From Kordia aestuariivivens (GTDB taxonomy: Bacteria; Bacteroidota; Bacteroidia; Flavobacteriales; Flavobacteriaceae), in the NCBI RefSeq assembly GCF_014397005.1, contig NZ_JACGWS010000008.1:62001-126000 (forward strand): DNA of 64,000 nucleotides, given 5' to 3'. Of the stretch, positions 26,962 through 36,104 are shown piece after piece. The notes below the pieces were generated by a model. That model was given only the letters and a program-made list of their open reading frames with translations. It ran no database searches and was not told the DNA's origin. Both the position numbers and the translations under genes were made by a program. The stretch's first letter is position 1. Each line of letters opens with the position of its first letter.

Positions 26962-27729
26962 ATGAAGATAAAATTACTGCTAATAATTTTATTTATTAGT
27001 TTGACGGCAATAGCCTACGGACAAGATTTTGGAACTCAAACAACTGGCCATACTTCTGAAAGTGACACAGACGGGCGTATTTCATTGCGATTGGCTGGTA
27101 ATGGCTCTTTTTTAACACTTCTCATAGGATTCATTCCAGAAGGAACAGTTGGTCATGATAATGGATTTGATGGAAATTTTATCAATGATGGTGCTCCAAT
27201 AGAATTTTACTCGTTTTTAGGCACTACACGACTTTCCATTCAGGCATTACCAGAATTAACAAATACAAACGTTCAAGTGGCTTTAGGATATGAACTCACG
27301 GCTGCTGCATCGTATACACTATCAATTGATGCAGAATTTCTAAGTACAGATTTTGATATCATTCTAGAAGATACCTCGCAAGGAACATTTACGGACTTAC
27401 GACAAACTGGATATACATTTTCGGGTGTTATTGGTGAAGTAAATGATCGTTTCTTTTTGAACTTAAATTACCGCAGTGGTACACTAAGCATAGAAGACCT
27501 AGAAGAAACTAATACGGACGTACATGCCTATTTTATAAACGATATACTTTCGTTTCAAACTACACATACCGATTTAAAAACGGTAGAACTTTTCAATATA
27601 GCGGGCAAACGTATTTTTTCTGCGGACTATAAAAACAAAATTACGGCGCAAGGTCTCACCGATGGCTTCTACATTGTGCGTTGTACAACTGCTTCAGGCG
27701 CAAGAATTATCAAGAAAATAGTAAAATAA
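26962..27729 (+). CDS. T9SS-sorted secreted protein, short paralogue
   Basis: 255-aa exported protein: signal peptide (about 1-20), then a module of some 140 residues closely matching the C-terminal part of the preceding protein (TDGRISLRLAGNG, PIEFYSFLG, LSIQALPELTN, FTDLRQTGYTF, NDRFFLNLNYR), then a type A T9SS tail ending YIVRCTTASGARIIKKIVK. It looks like a stand-alone copy of the larger neighbour's last third, 76 bases downstream and probably co-transcribed. Likely product of tandem duplication with loss of the LamG part. The module has no known activity that I can name. Confidence 0.87.
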   Translation: MKIKLLLIILFISLTAIAYGQDFGTQTTGHTSESDTDGRISLRLAGNGSFLTLLIGFIPEGTVGHDNGFDGNFINDGAPIEFYSFLGTTRLSIQALPELTNTNVQVALGYELTAAASYTLSIDAEFLSTDFDIILEDTSQGTFTDLRQTGYTFSGVIGEVNDRFFLNLNYRSGTLSIEDLEETNTDVHAYFINDILSFQTTHTDLKTVELFNIAGKRIFSADYKNKITAQGLTDGFYIVRCTTASGARIIKKIVK

Positions 27730-27954
27730 GCCTACTAAAACACACTTTGTCGATTATTTGTGTATTTCATCGATTCGTCGTGAAAACACTTTTTGCTATT
27801 GTTCAAACTACTAGATAATTAAGACTTTTGTCATGTTGATTTAGTAGAGATAATTTTTTTCATGATATAAAAATATATGTAACCTACTTGACACATTTTA
27901 CAATGTTGATAGCCCCTATTAACTGTATTATAATTAAAATGGATTGGTTGATGT

Positions 27955-27987
27955 AAACCCTTTGAGCAAATGCTTGAAGGGTTTTTT
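27955..27987 (+). terminator. Intrinsic terminator
   Basis: AAACCCTT pairs with AAGGGTTT around a short AT-containing loop and is followed by TTTTTT. It lies 225 bp after the T9SS gene, so it ends that transcript or an unseen small RNA. Confidence 0.75.
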
Positions 27988-28220
27988 AATGGCTCACTAT
28001 GTAGTTAAAGTATGTGTAAAACAGTAGAAATACCTTTCATCGAATAGTTGATGCATTTAAACGAGAAAACGTATTTTAAATACTTTCAAAAGTTGGAAAC
28101 AGTAGCAAAACAATACTTTTGAACCATCAATACAAACTACTATTTCCAAATTTAGTTTTGGGTAAAAAATGATTAATAATATGGTAGGTTAGTTTTATTT
28201 TTGAATGGTTTGTAAAGATA

Positions 28221-28246
28221 AAAAGCCGCTTCTCGAAGCGGCTTTT
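28221..28246. terminator. Bidirectional-looking terminator
   Basis: Perfect 11-bp stem AAAAGCCGCTT/AAGCGGCTTTT with a CTCG loop, and TTTT on both strands. No gene ends next to it on either side; a TATTTTTG box precedes it by only 17 bases. Confidence 0.75.
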
Positions 28247-28420
28247 CTTATTTAAATTATGTTTGATTTAATAAGGTTTTTTCCGCGACGGATTCTTTTT
28301 CCGCAGTGTAGCAATTATTTTCCGTTAAGAATTTTTGAAGCCTTGAAAATCGCAGATTCATGAACTCATTAATTTGAAATAGAAAATTGTGAGCTAAAAA
28401 ATTTAGGAAAATTATTGCGG

Positions 28421-28448
28421 TTTTAGCTTTCAGAATAGAAAGCTAAAA
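28421..28448. repeat. Perfect inverted repeat
   Basis: TTTTAGCTTTC, six-base loop, GAAAGCTAAAA. No T-run follows in the C-rich flank, so it is probably not a plain terminator. Confidence 0.8.
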
Positions 28449-28481
28449 ACACCTCTGGAAAAAGCGCACTTTCTTTTTTTC

Positions 28482-28505
28482 TTTTCTTTGTGCGAGCAAA
28501 GAAAA
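28482..28505. repeat. Palindromic intergenic element
   Basis: TTTTCTTTG, TGCGAG, CAAAGAAAA: a nine-bp stem with a six-base loop. Similar pyrimidine-rich palindromes with a GCGAG loop recur between genes in many Bacteroidota genomes (from memory). Confidence 0.65.
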
Positions 28506-28614
28506 CGAAAATTCATGAATTTTTTAATTTAAACTAAAAATGAACTATTCAATTCGAAATTTAAAAATAATAATAATTAAGCTTTTATCTTTTGTAAGTT
28601 ATATAGAAATTAAT

Positions 28615-29100
28615 TTATTTTGAAATTTCCTTAGCAGAAGTAATTACTTTCTGTTTTAATCCTTCTTTATACACTAAAATCTTATCGAGTACACATTTGT
28701 CGGAAGTTCCAATAATTTGTGCCGCCAAAATTCCGGCATTCTTTGCGCCATCCAGTGCAACAGTTGCTACAGGAACGCCACCTGGCATTTGTAAAATTGA
28801 CAAAATAGAATCCCAACCATCAATAGAATTTCTCGATTTCACAGGAACACCAATCACAGGTAATGGAGACAATGAAGCAACCATTCCGGGTAAATGTGCC
28901 GCGCCGCCAGCACCAGCGATAATTACAGTAATTCCTCTTGTATGCGCGTTTTTTCCATAATCGAATAACTTCTCAGGAGTTCTATGCGCTGAAACAATAT
29001 CAACTTCAATCTCAATATCAAAACCCTTCAAAATATCAATTGCTTCTTGCATTACAGGAAGATCACTCGTGCTTCCCATAATAATTCCCACTTTTGCCAT
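28615..29100 (-). CDS. purE: N5-carboxyaminoimidazole ribonucleotide mutase
   Basis: 161-aa class I PurE, which converts N5-CAIR to CAIR in purine synthesis. Seen: the N-terminal phosphate-binding IIMGSTSDLPVMQEA, the SAHRTPE motif with the catalytic His, the GAGGAAHLPGMVAS loop and VPVKSRNSIDGWDSILSILQMPGGVPV. Located one base after purK in the same operon, the usual pairing because PurK makes its substrate. Confidence 0.97.
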   Translation of the reverse strand: MAKVGIIMGSTSDLPVMQEAIDILKGFDIEIEVDIVSAHRTPEKLFDYGKNAHTRGITVIIAGAGGAAHLPGMVASLSPLPVIGVPVKSRNSIDGWDSILSILQMPGGVPVATVALDGAKNAGILAAQIIGTSDKCVLDKILVYKEGLKQKVITSAKEISK

Positions 29101-29101
29101 A

Positions 29102-30256
29102 TTATTTACTAATTACGTTAATTGTCTTTTTAACTTCTGCGGCAACTTTTCGTGCTGCTGCAACATCCTCGTTTACAATCGTTACATGTCCCATTTTACG
29201 AAAAGGGCGTGTTTGCTTCTTTCCATAAATATGTGGTGTCACGCCTTCCATTTGCATGATTTTTTCAATATTTTCATACACAACATCGCCAGTATGACCT
29301 TCGGCACCAACCAAGTTCACCATAATTCCGGCAACTTTACTTGCTGTATTTCCTAACGGAAGATTCAAAATAGCGCGAATGTGTTGTTCAAACTGATCGG
29401 TATAACTTGCTTCAATACTGTAATGTCCACTATTATGCGGTCTTGGCGCAACTTCGTTTACCAAAATTTCATCATTTTGTGTTTGAAATAGCTCTACAGC
29501 TAAAATTCCTGTATGTTGTAATGCTTCCGAAACTTGCAATGCTACTTTTTTCGCTTTCGCTTGAATATCCTCAGAGATTCTTGCTGGGCAAATTACATAT
29601 TCAACCTGATTCGCTTCTGGATGAAATTCCATTTCTACCACAGGATATGTTTTAATTTCACCTGAAACATTTCGGGCAACAATGACAGCGAGTTCGTTTT
29701 TAAAATTGACCAATTCTTCACACATACATTCCACATTTGGCAAATTGTGCAAATCATCTAAGGTACGAACTACTTTTACGCCAGTTCCATCATAGCCAAA
29801 CTGCGTACTTTTCCAAACAAAAGGAATTGAAATCACGTCATTTTGCACGCCATGCATCAATTCTTCCAGCGACATATAAATAGAAAAAGGAGCTGTCGGA
29901 ATTTCATGTTTCTGATAAAAAAGCTTCTGAATTCCTTTATTCTGAATCGTTCGCAATGTTTTTGCTGATGGATAAACCTGTACGCCTTCATCTTCAAGCT
30001 TTTGTAAAGCATCGACATTTACATGTTCTATTTCAAACGTAAGTACATCTACGTTTTTACCAAAATTATACACCGTATCAAAATCCATCAAGTCGCCTTC
30101 ATGAAACTCATTGCACGCTATTTTGCAAGGTGCTTCGGCACTTGGATCTAAAACCGTTGTATAAATATCAAACTTTCGGGTTGTATACAGTAGCATTTTA
30201 CCTAATTGGCCGCCACCTAAAATTCCCAACTTAAAATTGGAGGAAAAATAATTCAT
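29102..30256 (-). CDS. purK: 5-(carboxyamino)imidazole ribonucleotide synthase
   Basis: 384-aa ATP-grasp enzyme that carboxylates AIR to N5-CAIR with ATP and bicarbonate. The N-terminal LGILGGGQLGKMLL, the ATP-grasp core (FVWKSTQFGYDGTGVKVV) and the catalytic NEVAPRPHNSGHYSIEA are visible. I use the ATG at 30256 (MNYFSSNFKLGILGG) over an in-frame GTG three codons upstream. The first gene of purKE, with a candidate -7 box 18 bases upstream, divergent from hpt-adk. Confidence 0.96.
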   Translation of the reverse strand: MNYFSSNFKLGILGGGQLGKMLLYTTRKFDIYTTVLDPSAEAPCKIACNEFHEGDLMDFDTVYNFGKNVDVLTFEIEHVNVDALQKLEDEGVQVYPSAKTLRTIQNKGIQKLFYQKHEIPTAPFSIYMSLEELMHGVQNDVISIPFVWKSTQFGYDGTGVKVVRTLDDLHNLPNVECMCEELVNFKNELAVIVARNVSGEIKTYPVVEMEFHPEANQVEYVICPARISEDIQAKAKKVALQVSEALQHTGILAVELFQTQNDEILVNEVAPRPHNSGHYSIEASYTDQFEQHIRAILNLPLGNTASKVAGIMVNLVGAEGHTGDVVYENIEKIMQMEGVTPHIYGKKQTRPFRKMGHVTIVNEDVAAARKVAAEVKKTINVISK

Positions 30257-30273
30257 GGAATTCACATTTTTAA

Positions 30274-30281
30274 CAAAAGTA
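30274..30281 (-). promoter_or_regulatory. -7 box of the purKE promoter
   Basis: TACTTTTG on the minus strand fits TAnnTTTG exactly, 18 bases before the purK ATG. The -33 element is not clear. Confidence 0.5.
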
Positions 30282-30335
30282 CAAATCTAAAACGGTAAAA
30301 GTAAACTCGTAAAACGTTATTCATAAATCAATTTG

Positions 30336-30343
30336 TATCTTTG
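30336..30343 (+). promoter_or_regulatory. -7 box of the hpt-adk promoter
   Basis: TATCTTTG, the commonest form of the flavobacterial -7 element, 109 bp before the GTG start of hpt-adk and back-to-back with the purK promoter. The long leader (about 100 nt) ends in an A-rich stretch. Confidence 0.55.
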
Positions 30344-30451
30344 CACCTTTAAAATGATAAAATATCATTATTTAAAAGACATCAACGGGTAAAAATCTAC
30401 TTTCTACATCACATAAAAAAAGTAGTTTTATCAAAAAAAAACATAGAAAAC

Positions 30452-31558
30452 GTGATTAAATTACACGATAAATATTTCAAGAAATTCATCTCTGAAGCTA
30501 AAATTCAGGAAGCTGTCGCTAGAATGGCCTCAGAAATAGCGGATGACCTAAAAGATGAACAACCAATTTTCATTGGAATCTTGAACGGCGTATTTATGTT
30601 TTTCGCTGATTTCATGAAAGCGTATCCATTTTCATGCGAAATGAGCTTTATAAAATTGGCTTCTTATCATGGAACTTCTTCTACGGGAGACATCAAGGAA
30701 TTGATTGGATTATCTCAAGACATTGAAGGAAGAACCGTTGTGGTATTGGAAGATATTATTGATACGGGAAATACGCTAGAAGAATTACACAAAATATTCA
30801 AAGCAAAAAAAGTAAAACAGTTCAAAATTGGAACTTTATTTTTTAAGCCTGAAGCATATCTTAAAACATACAAAATAGATTATATCGGGATGGAGATTTC
30901 GAACGAATTCATCGTAGGTTACGGATTGGACTATGACGAATTGGGAAGAAACTTACCCGAAGTTTATCAACTACACACACACAACATGATCAATTTAATT
31001 TTATTTGGAAAACCTGGAGCAGGAAAAGGAACACAAGCAAACTTCTTAAAAGAAAAGTACAACTTAGTACACATTTCTACGGGAGATGTTTTTAGATACA
31101 ATATCAAAAACGGAACAGAATTAGGAAATTTGGCAAAATCATTCATGGACAAAGGCGATTTAGTTCCTGATTCCGTAACGATCAATATGTTGCAAGCGGA
31201 AGTAGAGAAAAATCCGGATGCAAATGGTTTTATCTTTGACGGATTCCCAAGAACAACGGCACAATCAGAAGCATTAGATACTTTCTTAGAAACAAAAAAC
31301 ATGACAATTTCGGCAACGATTGCTTTAGAAGCTGACGACGAAATTTTAATTGAACGTTTGTTAGAACGCGGAAAAGATAGTGGACGACCTGACGATCAAG
31401 ATGAAAATAAAATTAGAAACCGTTTTGACGAATATAATGAAAAAACAGCTCCATTAATCAACTATTACAAAGCGCAAAATAAGTTTTACAGCGTAAATGG
31501 TATTGGATCAATTGAAGAAATAACCACACGATTAAGCACAACAATCGACCAATTATAA
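30452..31558 (+). CDS. Fused hypoxanthine phosphoribosyltransferase - adenylate kinase
   Basis: 368-aa two-domain purine enzyme. Residues 1-175 are a type I phosphoribosyltransferase with the PRPP motif VVVLEDIIDTGNTLEE, which would salvage hypoxanthine/guanine. Residues about 178-368 are a complete adenylate kinase starting at MINLILFGKPGAGKGTQA (P-loop), with DGFPRTTAQ and a short LID around RGKDSGRPDD lacking zinc cysteines. The only sensible start is GTG at 30452 (MIKLHDKYFKK). The internal Met at the domain junction could allow separate Adk translation. Divergent from purKE and upstream of obg. The fusion is known in flavobacteria to my knowledge, not newly formed here. Confidence 0.93.
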   Translation: MIKLHDKYFKKFISEAKIQEAVARMASEIADDLKDEQPIFIGILNGVFMFFADFMKAYPFSCEMSFIKLASYHGTSSTGDIKELIGLSQDIEGRTVVVLEDIIDTGNTLEELHKIFKAKKVKQFKIGTLFFKPEAYLKTYKIDYIGMEISNEFIVGYGLDYDELGRNLPEVYQLHTHNMINLILFGKPGAGKGTQANFLKEKYNLVHISTGDVFRYNIKNGTELGNLAKSFMDKGDLVPDSVTINMLQAEVEKNPDANGFIFDGFPRTTAQSEALDTFLETKNMTISATIALEADDEILIERLLERGKDSGRPDDQDENKIRNRFDEYNEKTAPLINYYKAQNKFYSVNGIGSIEEITTRLSTTIDQL

Positions 31559-31607
31559 TATTTAGAGTAGAAAGAAACCACGTCTCACAATATAAAACGA
31601 CGATACA

Positions 31608-32606
31608 ATGACAGATGGAAATTTTGTAGACTACGTAAAAATGCACGTTACTTCTGGAAACGGAGGAAAAGGCTCAATGCATTTACTACGCGAAAAATAC
31701 AACGCTAAAGGTGGTCCAGATGGTGGCGATGGCGGACGTGGCGGACATGTTATTCTACGAGGAAATAAAAACCTTTGGACACTTTTTCACTATAAACTTA
31801 AAAGACACTTTAAAGCCGAGCATGGTGGAAATGGAAGTTCAAATAGAAGTTCAGGTGCTGATGGACAAGATGTATACTTAGATGTTCCATTAGGAACTGT
31901 TGTAAAAGATTCATTGACCAACGAAGTACTTTTTGAAATTACGGAACACGGCGAAGAACGCATTGTTGCGGAAGGTGGAAAAGGCGGACGCGGAAACTGG
32001 CATTTCAAATCGCCAACAAACCAAACACCACGCTACGCACAACCTGGAATTCCGTGTGAAGAAAAAGATATATTACTTGAATTAAAAGTATTGGCAGATG
32101 TTGGATTGGTAGGATTTCCAAATGCTGGAAAATCAACCTTGCTTTCTGTAATAACTTCGGCAAAACCAAAAATTGGCGATTACGAATTCACAACGTTGAA
32201 ACCAAATTTAGGAATTGTAGAATACAGAGATTACAGATCGTTTGTGATGGCAGATATTCCTGGAATCATTGAAGGTGCTTCCGAAGGAAAAGGATTGGGA
32301 CATTATTTCCTAAGACACATTGAGCGTAACTCAACCTTACTATTTTTAATTCCTGCGGACAGTCCTGATATTTCCAAAGAATACGACATCTTACTCAACG
32401 AATTAAAAAAATACAATCCTGAATTGCTCGATAAAGAGCGTTTCATCGCGATTTCTAAGTCAGACATGTTAGACGATGAACTCATGGAAGAAATGAGCAT
32501 AGAACTCAAAAGAGACTTAGATACTCCGTTTATGTTTATCTCTTCTGTTGCCCAACTGGGTATTGTGGAGTTGAAAGATAAACTTTGGGAAATGTTGAAT
32601 GCCTAA
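31608..32606 (+). CDS. obgE: GTPase Obg
   Basis: 332-aa ribosome-associated GTPase needed for large-subunit assembly and stress control. The glycine-rich Obg fold covers residues 1-158 ([28 protein letters not shown]), and the G domain shows G1 [12 protein letters not shown]3 DIPGIIEGA and a variant G4 ISKSD in place of NKxD. It lacks the long C-terminal OCT domain seen in some phyla, as usual in Bacteroidota. Fifty bases after hpt-adk, probably the same transcript. Confidence 0.96.
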   Translation: MTDGNFVDYVKMHVTSGNGGKGSMHLLREKYNAKGGPDGGDGGRGGHVILRGNKNLWTLFHYKLKRHFKAEHGGNGSSNRSSGADGQDVYLDVPLGTVVKDSLTNEVLFEITEHGEERIVAEGGKGGRGNWHFKSPTNQTPRYAQPGIPCEEKDILLELKVLADVGLVGFPNAGKSTLLSVITSAKPKIGDYEFTTLKPNLGIVEYRDYRSFVMADIPGIIEGASEGKGLGHYFLRHIERNSTLLFLIPADSPDISKEYDILLNELKKYNPELLDKERFIAISKSDMLDDELMEEMSIELKRDLDTPFMFISSVAQLGIVELKDKLWEMLNA

Positions 32607-32652
32607 TAGTTCATTTGATATAAGACTCAAATAATTTTATAATACGTAAATG

Positions 32653-32692
32653 CACTATTTTAAAAAGGGAAAATTCCCCTCTTGAAATAGTG
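32653..32692. terminator. Long hairpin after obg
   Basis: CACTATTTTAA pairs with TTGAAATAGTG (one G-U), enclosing an inner GGGAA/TTCCC palindrome. There is no long T-run after it, so it may be a structured 3' end instead of a simple terminator. Confidence 0.5.
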
Positions 32693-32724
32693 TATTCACT
32701 GTGTTTATCAATGTTTTATGAATT

Positions 32725-32732
32725 TATATTTG
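32725..32732 (+). promoter_or_regulatory. -7 box before the C39-like peptidase gene
   Basis: TATATTTG matches TAnnTTTG, 48 bp before the ATG at 32781; a weak TTTA stands about 18 bases upstream in place of TTG. Confidence 0.45.
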
Positions 32733-32780
32733 TGGAAAACCTTCAAAGTGAAGGCACATATAATTCATAAAAATTTAACT

Positions 32781-33587
32781 ATGCCAAGAGCAAAACGCCT
32801 TATTTTAACAGGTACTCCTCCTTACGATCAAGATTATATTACAAATCATAAAAACAGACAAGTAATGGCTGGTTGCGGACCTGTGGCAGCGTTAATTATG
32901 ATGTCGTATTATGATAGAAGACACGGATACAGGCGGTTGATTCCTTCTAGGGAAGAAATGACGAGCGGAATGCCAAAAAATATTCTTTTAAAGTTGCGCA
33001 AAAAAATGAAAACGTCTTACTACGGAATCAAAGGGCGTGACAAACAATGGTATGGACTTACCTTGCCAGGCTTCTTTAGGAGTGGATTGCGATCGTATAT
33101 TAAAGATTTTTATGATGTACGAACGTATTCAAAAGCATCTACAGGATTCAATACGTTAAAAGGAGTTTTTGAAAAATCTGTGGAACTATTAGATCAAGGA
33201 AAAGTGCATGTGATGTTGTTAGATTATGGAAAGAAAAAGATGTGGAGAAAAGGCGGAAGAATTATTGATTTCCCAACACATTATGTGGTAGTTGTAGGCT
33301 ATAACAAATCGGGAAGGAAAAACGAATTGGTTGTTAATAATGGATTAGGAGATAACTTTGAAATTATTGACATGAAAGACAAAGGTATCAAACCAGCACG
33401 TATATATTGGATTAGCATGAAAGACGAAGCAGATGGCGCAAGAGATGCACACGATATTGGTCCAGATTGTAATTACAAATGGTCAGGCGGAAACTTAATT
33501 CCTGATGGAATCAATTGGGGGAAATCTGATAAAGCATATTCATATATCAGAAACTCAGAAATAAAAAAATGTATTTGGTACAAGTAA
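32781..33587 (+). CDS. C39-like papain-fold cysteine peptidase, stand-alone
   Basis: 268-aa protein resembling peptidase C39-like domains. A catalytic triad can be proposed from AGCGPVAALIMMSYYD (Cys with the preceding oxyanion Gln in NRQVM), HYVVVVGYNK (His) and VVNNGLGDN (Asn). I start at MPRAKRLILTG (32781), which follows a TATATTTG promoter at a sensible distance; the longer frame overlaps the promoter. No signal peptide and no ABC transporter or double-glycine peptide nearby, so it is not an obvious bacteriocin exporter. The role is unknown; protein-processing activity is inferred from the motif. Confidence 0.68.
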   Translation: MPRAKRLILTGTPPYDQDYITNHKNRQVMAGCGPVAALIMMSYYDRRHGYRRLIPSREEMTSGMPKNILLKLRKKMKTSYYGIKGRDKQWYGLTLPGFFRSGLRSYIKDFYDVRTYSKASTGFNTLKGVFEKSVELLDQGKVHVMLLDYGKKKMWRKGGRIIDFPTHYVVVVGYNKSGRKNELVVNNGLGDNFEIIDMKDKGIKPARIYWISMKDEADGARDAHDIGPDCNYKWSGGNLIPDGINWGKSDKAYSYIRNSEIKKCIWYK

Positions 33588-33614
33588 AAACGATCAAATC
33601 ATAAAATACTTTTT

Positions 33615-33644
33615 AAAAGCGACTTCTCAAAGTCGCTTTTTTTT
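33615..33644 (+). terminator. Intrinsic terminator of the C39-like gene
   Basis: AAAAGCGACTT/AAGTCGCTTTT stem with a short loop followed by eight T. An in-frame TTG at 33643 falls inside it, which argues for the later ATG of the next gene. Confidence 0.9.
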
Positions 33645-33678
33645 GTATCTTTTTTTTAGAAACAAACACTCAGTTAGT

Positions 33679-34119
33679 ATGCGATCCATTAAGTTGAAAT
33701 ATTTAGTAATAGTACTTTTTTTAATTTCGATTCAGTTTTCGTTTTCACAAAAAAGCGAACGGATCTCCACCGTTGATTTCATTCAGATTGTAGATAATAA
33801 TAGGGAAGAAACATTATTTTACTATGAATACAATTGGAAAGCATTACGTGCAATAGCACTAAAGAAAAACTATATTGCTTCTTTTGAAATTATGGAAACA
33901 CCCTATTCTGCGGAAGCACCATTTCACTTGATGTTGATTACAACGTATGCAAACAAAGTGCAATATGAACAACGTGAAAAACACTTTCAAGAACTCATCA
34001 AAGCGAAAGGAAAGTTGCTATTATTAAACGATAAAATACCGAGCGAGTTTAGAATAAATTTATTTCACAAAGAAAATGTAATGCATCAATCGAAAGAAAT
34101 TTTGGTTAGGAAAAATTAA
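33679..34119 (+). CDS. Exported protein of unknown function
   Basis: 146-aa protein with a clear signal peptide (MRSIKLKYLVIVLFLISIQFSFS, cleavage near residue 23). The mature part is a small alpha/beta domain with FIQIVDNNREETLFYYEYNW and PFHLMLITTYANKVQYEQREKHFQEL. I do not recognise the family. The ATG at 33679 is used because upstream starts lie within the terminator of the preceding gene. It is followed after 36 bases by another exported protein. Confidence 0.7.
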   Translation: MRSIKLKYLVIVLFLISIQFSFSQKSERISTVDFIQIVDNNREETLFYYEYNWKALRAIALKKNYIASFEIMETPYSAEAPFHLMLITTYANKVQYEQREKHFQELIKAKGKLLLLNDKIPSEFRINLFHKENVMHQSKEILVRKN

Positions 34120-34155
34120 AGAAATATCTTTCTATCATAAAAAGTAGGTAGTGCC

Positions 34156-35115
34156 ATGAAAAAGTATTTAGCATTGTTGTTCTTCATGTTTTGTGTTCAT
34201 TTCTGTATATCACAAAACATACGTATTGAAAATGAAACTGCTTATGTAGATGACAAAGTATATGTGAAAATTGAAAAACAAAGCAAACGTAAGTATATTA
34301 TTTATGATGTAAAAACGAATGAAAAGCTTCTAAAATTTACTAGAGAATCTAAATTTAATCAAAGAAATCAAAACTATGATGCATTTATAAAGGTTTATTT
34401 TTTTGCGATTAAAAAAGATTTGATCTTTCGTGATATAACCATTCATGATGAAAAAGATATTATTCAGTTTCTACATGAAGAGTATGTGTTTTTGACTCAT
34501 AAAATCGTCACAACAGCGACTATTTTAGAAGATTATAAACGTTTAAGTGCTAGAGCAAAGTGTGATAAAATATTGAAAAATGATTTTACGCAAATCGTTA
34601 ACGATCATTTTATTTCGGTAGCAGGTAAAGACACTATTGTATTGAATGAAATAAAGTATCTATGTGTTTACACTGCATTTTACACTAAAAAAGCCATGTA
34701 TGACCGTTATGGAAAATGGCATAAATCTATTTTACCGTATCCAGGTTCGCATCGTCCGAACTTAGTTTGGAATAATATTAAGTTATTAGATAATGTAGAT
34801 AAAAAATTCACAGTTATAGCTAGAGGTTATGAAGGACAAAGGGCAATGTATGCGTCTATGATGATTTTGGATGAACAAGGAAAAGATATGTTGCATGCAG
34901 ATGCTCCATATAGATTTCAATTGGTAGAACTCTTTGGAAGCTATATCAAAAATAATTCTAGTAATAGAGGTTTTTACAAAGCCTATTGGACAACATTTGA
35001 TCCGGAACGCTGGAAGCAAATACAAGAACATAAAAGAAGAAAAAATACTACACGTGCGCGATCTCCGTTCTATCAAAAACCAAGTCAACCAAGAACTACA
35101 ATACGTGATAACTAA
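34156..35115 (+). CDS. Exported protein of unknown function
   Basis: 319-aa protein with a signal peptide (about residues 1-19, ending CISQ). The body is rich in charged residues and beta-strand patterns (DDKVYVKIEKQSKRKYIIYDVKTNEKLL), and the C-terminus is basic and proline-containing (RRKNTTRARSPFYQKPSQPRTT). No domain recognised and no lipobox or T9SS tail, so it is probably periplasmic. Possibly co-transcribed with the preceding exported protein. Confidence 0.7.
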   Translation: MKKYLALLFFMFCVHFCISQNIRIENETAYVDDKVYVKIEKQSKRKYIIYDVKTNEKLLKFTRESKFNQRNQNYDAFIKVYFFAIKKDLIFRDITIHDEKDIIQFLHEEYVFLTHKIVTTATILEDYKRLSARAKCDKILKNDFTQIVNDHFISVAGKDTIVLNEIKYLCVYTAFYTKKAMYDRYGKWHKSILPYPGSHRPNLVWNNIKLLDNVDKKFTVIARGYEGQRAMYASMMILDEQGKDMLHADAPYRFQLVELFGSYIKNNSSNRGFYKAYWTTFDPERWKQIQEHKRRKNTTRARSPFYQKPSQPRTTIRDN

Positions 35116-35207
35116 CAATAGTTTTTAAGTAAAAAAATAAATTTCAAATATATACTTTGACTCCAGTAATCTAAGGAAGTCCAAGAAGTCTAATAATCTA
35201 AAAAAAA

Positions 35208-35900
35208 ATGAACCCAACACAAACACTATTCGTTTACGGCGGACAAGTCAATCAAGAATTTGTAAAATATACTGCCAAACTCACAGGGAAAAAGAAACCG
35301 CGAATTTGCTTTTTACCAACCGCAACAGGCGATGCACTTTGGTACATAAACTATTGGTACGAGTTGTGTCACGATTTAGAAATAGAACCGCATGTGTTAA
35401 AAGTTTGGATCAATTCGAGCATGCAAGATTGGGATTTTGAAGATTTTCTACTGCAAATGGACGCAATTATTGTTGGAGGCGGAAATACCTTAAACATGAT
35501 GACGTTGTTAAAAGCGCATGAAATTGATTTGGCATTGAAAAAAGCGTACGATCATGGAATTATCTTAGCTGGCGGAAGCGCAGGTTCGTTGTGTTGGTTC
35601 AATGGTGGATTTACAGATTCGCGACCTAAAGAACTCACGTTTGTAGAAGGTTTCAACTTCTTGCCGTTCAGTCACTGTCCGCATTACCATTCGGAGCCGT
35701 CGCGTCGTCCGTTATTTCATAGCAACATTCAAAAAGAAATTCTAACAGACGGTTATGCTTGTGATGACTTATCAGGAATTGTATTTGAAAACGGAAAACC
35801 CGTCAAAGCCATGTCGTTAGACGAAAATAATCATTCGTACTACGTATACAAAAAAGATGGTGAAGTTGTGGAAGAATGCTTGGAATCGGAAATTGTATAG
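35208..35900 (+). CDS. Peptidase E (S51 family) or cyanophycinase-like peptidase
   Basis: 230-aa cytoplasmic serine peptidase of the S51 class I amidotransferase-like fold. The nucleophile elbow is LAGGSAGSLCWF (Ser near residue 125), preceded by IVGGGNTLNMM, and HCPHYHSEPSRR provides the conserved His region. Such enzymes cleave N-terminal Asp-Xaa dipeptides. The length fits PepE. Single gene; degenerate TTAGC repeats follow it. Confidence 0.85.
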   Translation: MNPTQTLFVYGGQVNQEFVKYTAKLTGKKKPRICFLPTATGDALWYINYWYELCHDLEIEPHVLKVWINSSMQDWDFEDFLLQMDAIIVGGGNTLNMMTLLKAHEIDLALKKAYDHGIILAGGSAGSLCWFNGGFTDSRPKELTFVEGFNFLPFSHCPHYHSEPSRRPLFHSNIQKEILTDGYACDDLSGIVFENGKPVKAMSLDENNHSYYVYKKDGEVVEECLESEIV

Positions 35901-35944
35901 CAATTAGCTTCTAGCCTTTAGCTGTTTGCATTTGGCTTTTATTA

Positions 35945-35969
35945 TGTCACATCGAGCGCAGTCGAGATG
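35945..35969. repeat. Flavobacterial intergenic palindrome, copy 1
   Basis: TGTCACATCGAGCGCAGTCG followed by AGATG; CATC pairs with GATG around a GAGCGCAGTCGA core. A second copy lies at 47292-47315 with two compensating changes in the stem. Confidence 0.8.
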
Positions 35970-36104
35970 TAAAGTATTCTCAATACTATTTTTTCATTTC
36001 GGCTAATGCCTACATGAGAAAAATCACTCGAATTGACGGTTTTGAGATAGAATTTCGTTGAGTTCACATTAAAACTTTTTCATTTAAAATTTAGCGTTTT
36101 GAAT

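Larger units (their letters stand above)
27730..28614. other. 885-bp gene-free intergenic region
   Basis: No credible protein gene on either strand. It holds two terminator-like hairpins (27955-27987, 28221-28246), two further perfect inverted repeats (28421-28448, 28482-28505) and, at 28196-28203, a TATTTTTG box. The stretch 27990-28220 between the terminators has no recognisable RNA family. Confidence 0.7.

Noticed and set aside
28196-28246. A small RNA between the TATTTTTG box and the hairpin at 28221
   Set aside because: The transcript would be only about 35 nt, mostly terminator, and no -33 element is visible.
33643-33678. TTG start for the exported protein at 33679
   Set aside because: The TTG lies in the T-run of an intrinsic terminator, and the signal peptide begins cleanly at the later ATG.
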